The translations under genes and the position numbers were made by a program. From a virus: a DNA stretch of 22,087 nt. Of this stretch, positions 20,273-22,087 are shown in pieces (position 1 is the stretch's first letter; every line of letters starts with the position of its first letter). Location: positions 1-22,087 of the IMG/VR virus record IMGVR_UViG_3300010885_046426; one strand, given 5' to 3'. Under the pieces are notes generated by a model. The model ran no database searches. It had not been told where the DNA came from and was given only the letters and a program-made list of their open reading frames with translations.

Positions 20273-21535
20273 ATGCCGTCATGGAAAAAAGTCATAACGT
20301 CAGGCTCTAATGCAGTCCTAAACTCGGTAACGGCTACTACAGGATTTACCGGGTCATTACTTGGTACTGCTTCATATGCAACACAAGCATTAAGTGCTTC
20401 GTATGCTCCTGGCGGAGGAAATCCATTCCCATATAATGGTAATGCACAAATTTCAGGCTCATTAGGAGTAACTGGTTCATTTGCGGTTCAAACATATGAT
20501 TCATTTATATCAAACGCATATGTTAATGCCATTCAAATAACCAATACTTATAGAACAATATATGATATCTTTGGAAATACTAGTATAGATGCTGGAGGTA
20601 GAATTTTAACAGATATGAATGCTCTTCCATCTGCGAACTGGATGGCTCGCACATTATTTGATTCTAGTCCTTCACCGAGTATAAATTGGGGTTTTAGATA
20701 TTTGTATAATAGCAGCGGTAGCATTTCATTGAATTGGGCTAGTAAAATAGCATATGATACATCAACTTCTTCCAGTATCAAATGGGATATAAGACAATTA
20801 TGGGATGCCGATCCATTTGCATTAGGATATAATACAGCAAGTTTAGATTGGGCTAATCGACTTGCATATGATGCTAATGCTTTTCCATCAATTGATTGGA
20901 ACTATCGACGTGCATATGATGGTGCTAATGTTCTATCAATAGATTATGGCCATCGTAATTTAATTACACCTAATGGTACTATTGCAGCTTTAAATTGGGG
21001 TGATGATACTTATTTAGATTCAAATGTTTATCAACGCGATTATAAATCAGCAGATATACAAGATGCTGTATCAAATAACTATAATGATCCTGCGGCATCT
21101 TATTTAGGAGATGTAATTGAAGTTGATGGTACCATATTTATAGGTAATTATGTGACAGACGGTATGCTAGTTTATTTAGAGACTAACGCTACTTGGTACC
21201 CAGTCGAACAAGCATCAACTGTATCCACTAAATTATTAGGAATTGCACATAATGTTGGGTTCAATGGTGCAAATACAGGATGGGTTCTATTAGAAGGACA
21301 TGTTGTAATTGATGATACTTCAACAAGTGGTCCAAATGTTCAATCCCCCGATCACGGACTTCCAATATATATTAAAAACAATACAACCACAGGTTTAATG
21401 TCAACAGTGGTTCCTACCACAACTAGTGGTACTAATGTAGTTAGAGTATTAGGTCATTGCTACCAACAAAATGCCGGTACAACATCACAATGGATGATGA
21501 AATTTAGACCATCAAATGATTGGGTGGTAATATAA
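20273..21535 (+). CDS. Tail-fibre protein with nine W..R repeats
   Basis: A 420-residue fibre protein. The N-terminus MPSWKKVITSGSNAVLNSVT matches that of the 18700 fibre, followed by SLLGTASYATQALSASYA and a GGGNPFPYNGNAQISGSL module. Residues 99-249 are nine degenerate tandem repeats, mostly exactly 16 residues, with consensus near SI(D/N)W..R.LYD (for example ANAFPSIDWNYRRAYD). One unit carries a 6-residue insertion. The C-terminal domain (from about 280, VIEVDGTIFIGNYVTDGMLV to WMMKFRPSNDW) is beta-rich, with WVLLEGHVVIDD and VVRVLGHCYQQN; it is likely the tip or a head domain. The function would be host adsorption. The foldable leader and a promoter-like element lie upstream. Confidence 0.8.
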   Translation: MPSWKKVITSGSNAVLNSVTATTGFTGSLLGTASYATQALSASYAPGGGNPFPYNGNAQISGSLGVTGSFAVQTYDSFISNAYVNAIQITNTYRTIYDIFGNTSIDAGGRILTDMNALPSANWMARTLFDSSPSPSINWGFRYLYNSSGSISLNWASKIAYDTSTSSSIKWDIRQLWDADPFALGYNTASLDWANRLAYDANAFPSIDWNYRRAYDGANVLSIDYGHRNLITPNGTIAALNWGDDTYLDSNVYQRDYKSADIQDAVSNNYNDPAASYLGDVIEVDGTIFIGNYVTDGMLVYLETNATWYPVEQASTVSTKLLGIAHNVGFNGANTGWVLLEGHVVIDDTSTSGPNVQSPDHGLPIYIKNNTTTGLMSTVVPTTTSGTNVVRVLGHCYQQNAGTTSQWMMKFRPSNDWVVI

Positions 21536-21553
21536 AATTAATCAAGTAAAAAA

Positions 21554-22087
21554 ATGGCAACAACAAAAATATTAGGTTTAGAAATTACGGCATTGAGTGC
21601 TTCATATGCAACAACTTCTTCATTTGCTTTAGCCGTAGCAGGTGGTGGAGGAGGAGCAACTTTTCCATACACTGGATCCGCCATTATTTCAGGTTCATTA
21701 AATGTAACGGGATCACTTAGGGTAACTAGTGGTATAACAGGATCATTACAAGGCACTGCTTCATATGCTACAAATGCATTAAGTTCTTCATATGCTGTAA
21801 CAGCATCATACGTAACTGGTTCAATATTTACCAATTCAAACTCTGCAGCAAGTGCTTCATATGCCTTAAGTTCATCCTTTGCATCAACAGCATCTATAGC
21901 ACTTCAAGTATCTAGTAGCATATCAACACAAAATTTACAACATAATGTTTTATTTGTTGATACTTCAGGACCTGGTACTATTCAAGTGGATGGAGGTTTA
22001 AGATATAATCCAAACCAAGATTTATTAACAACTACATCTTCATACGCAATACAAGCATTAAGCTCTTCATTTGCTTCAACGGCTTCA
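21554..22087 (+). CDS. Repeat-rich tail-fibre/adhesin protein, 3'-truncated by the window edge
   Basis: The frame is open from the ATG at 21554 to the last base, 178 residues, with the 3' end outside the window. The start follows an A-rich leader (AAGTAAAAAA) 18 nt after the previous stop. The sequence is dominated by Ser/Ala/Tyr/Thr repeats: TALSASYATTSSFALAVAGG, GTASYATNALSSSYAVTASY, ASASYALSSSFASTAS. It shares the GGGGG..FPYTGSAIISGSLNVTGS module with the fibres at 18337 and 20273. A short non-repetitive segment (HNVLFVDTSGPGTIQVDGGL) resembles parts of other fibre shafts. It is a large fibre or adhesin by composition; its full size is unknown. Confidence 0.75.
   Translation, partial: MATTKILGLEITALSASYATTSSFALAVAGGGGGATFPYTGSAIISGSLNVTGSLRVTSGITGSLQGTASYATNALSSSYAVTASYVTGSIFTNSNSAASASYALSSSFASTASIALQVSSSISTQNLQHNVLFVDTSGPGTIQVDGGLRYNPNQDLLTTTSSYAIQALSSSFASTAS

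Noticed and set aside
18337-22087. Diversity-generating retroelement in the fibre region
   Set aside because: The fibre repeats prompted a check, but there is no reverse transcriptase and no obvious template/variable repeat pair within the window.
1-22087. CRISPR arrays, tRNA genes, insertion sequences
   Set aside because: No regularly spaced direct repeats, no cloverleaf-like sequence and no transposase motif were seen on reading both strands.

Overview
This window is a stretch of a tailed bacteriophage genome, with the packaging, head, neck and tail-fibre part of a T4-like (gp20/gp21/gp22/gp23 type) virus. Every supported gene lies on the + strand. Most junctions are 1-2 nt gaps or short overlaps (TAATG, ATGA, TAATATG), as in a virion operon. 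I see no tRNA, CRISPR, transposase or integrase. The DNA is AT-rich. Start codons almost never have a Shine-Dalgarno sequence and often follow A-rich leaders. One intergenic region carries TATATTTG, which fits the Bacteroidota TAnnTTTG -10 element. The fibre proteins have SASYALTASFA-type repeats that I associate with phages of Bacteroidota. I therefore infer a Bacteroidota host (marine or freshwater flavobacteria-like), not proven here.

Layout. Positions 3-4457 hold ten small genes upstream of the terminase. They are a 5'-truncated conserved phage protein (RARH...YWSCRNW tail), a ParB-like DGHHR protein, a small VYKHGEKVGC-domain protein, a two-helix membrane protein with a GTG start, four unrecognised proteins, and an overlapping pair (membrane-anchored coiled coil, then signal-peptide coiled coil) that looks like a two-component spanin. 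Positions 4459-10152 hold the large terminase (gp17-like), the portal (gp20-like), two conserved unknowns and the prohead protease (gp21-like). Positions 10154-12947 hold three unknown head-module proteins, one very hydrophobic, and the acidic scaffold (gp22-like). The major capsid protein (gp23-like) follows at 12973-14568 and ends at a strong terminator. A PhoH-like ATPase (14660-15358) sits alone between two terminators. Then come two likely neck genes (gp13- and gp14-like), a probable tail-completion protein (gp15-like), and a fibre region (18337 to the window end) of four repeat-rich fibre genes plus two tiny paralogous genes.

How the genes work together: scaffold and portal nucleate the prohead of capsid protein, the protease digests the scaffold and trims head proteins, the terminase pumps DNA through the portal, the neck proteins close the head and join the tail, and the fibres bind the host. 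The tail sheath, tube and baseplate are not in the window.

The most interesting non-coding signal is a recurrent element, CTATTTATATAAAAC and close variants, just upstream of the portal, the 7954 gene, PhoH, the first neck gene and two fibre genes. It is a candidate phage late promoter. A GC-richer, foldable leader precedes the last complete fibre gene.
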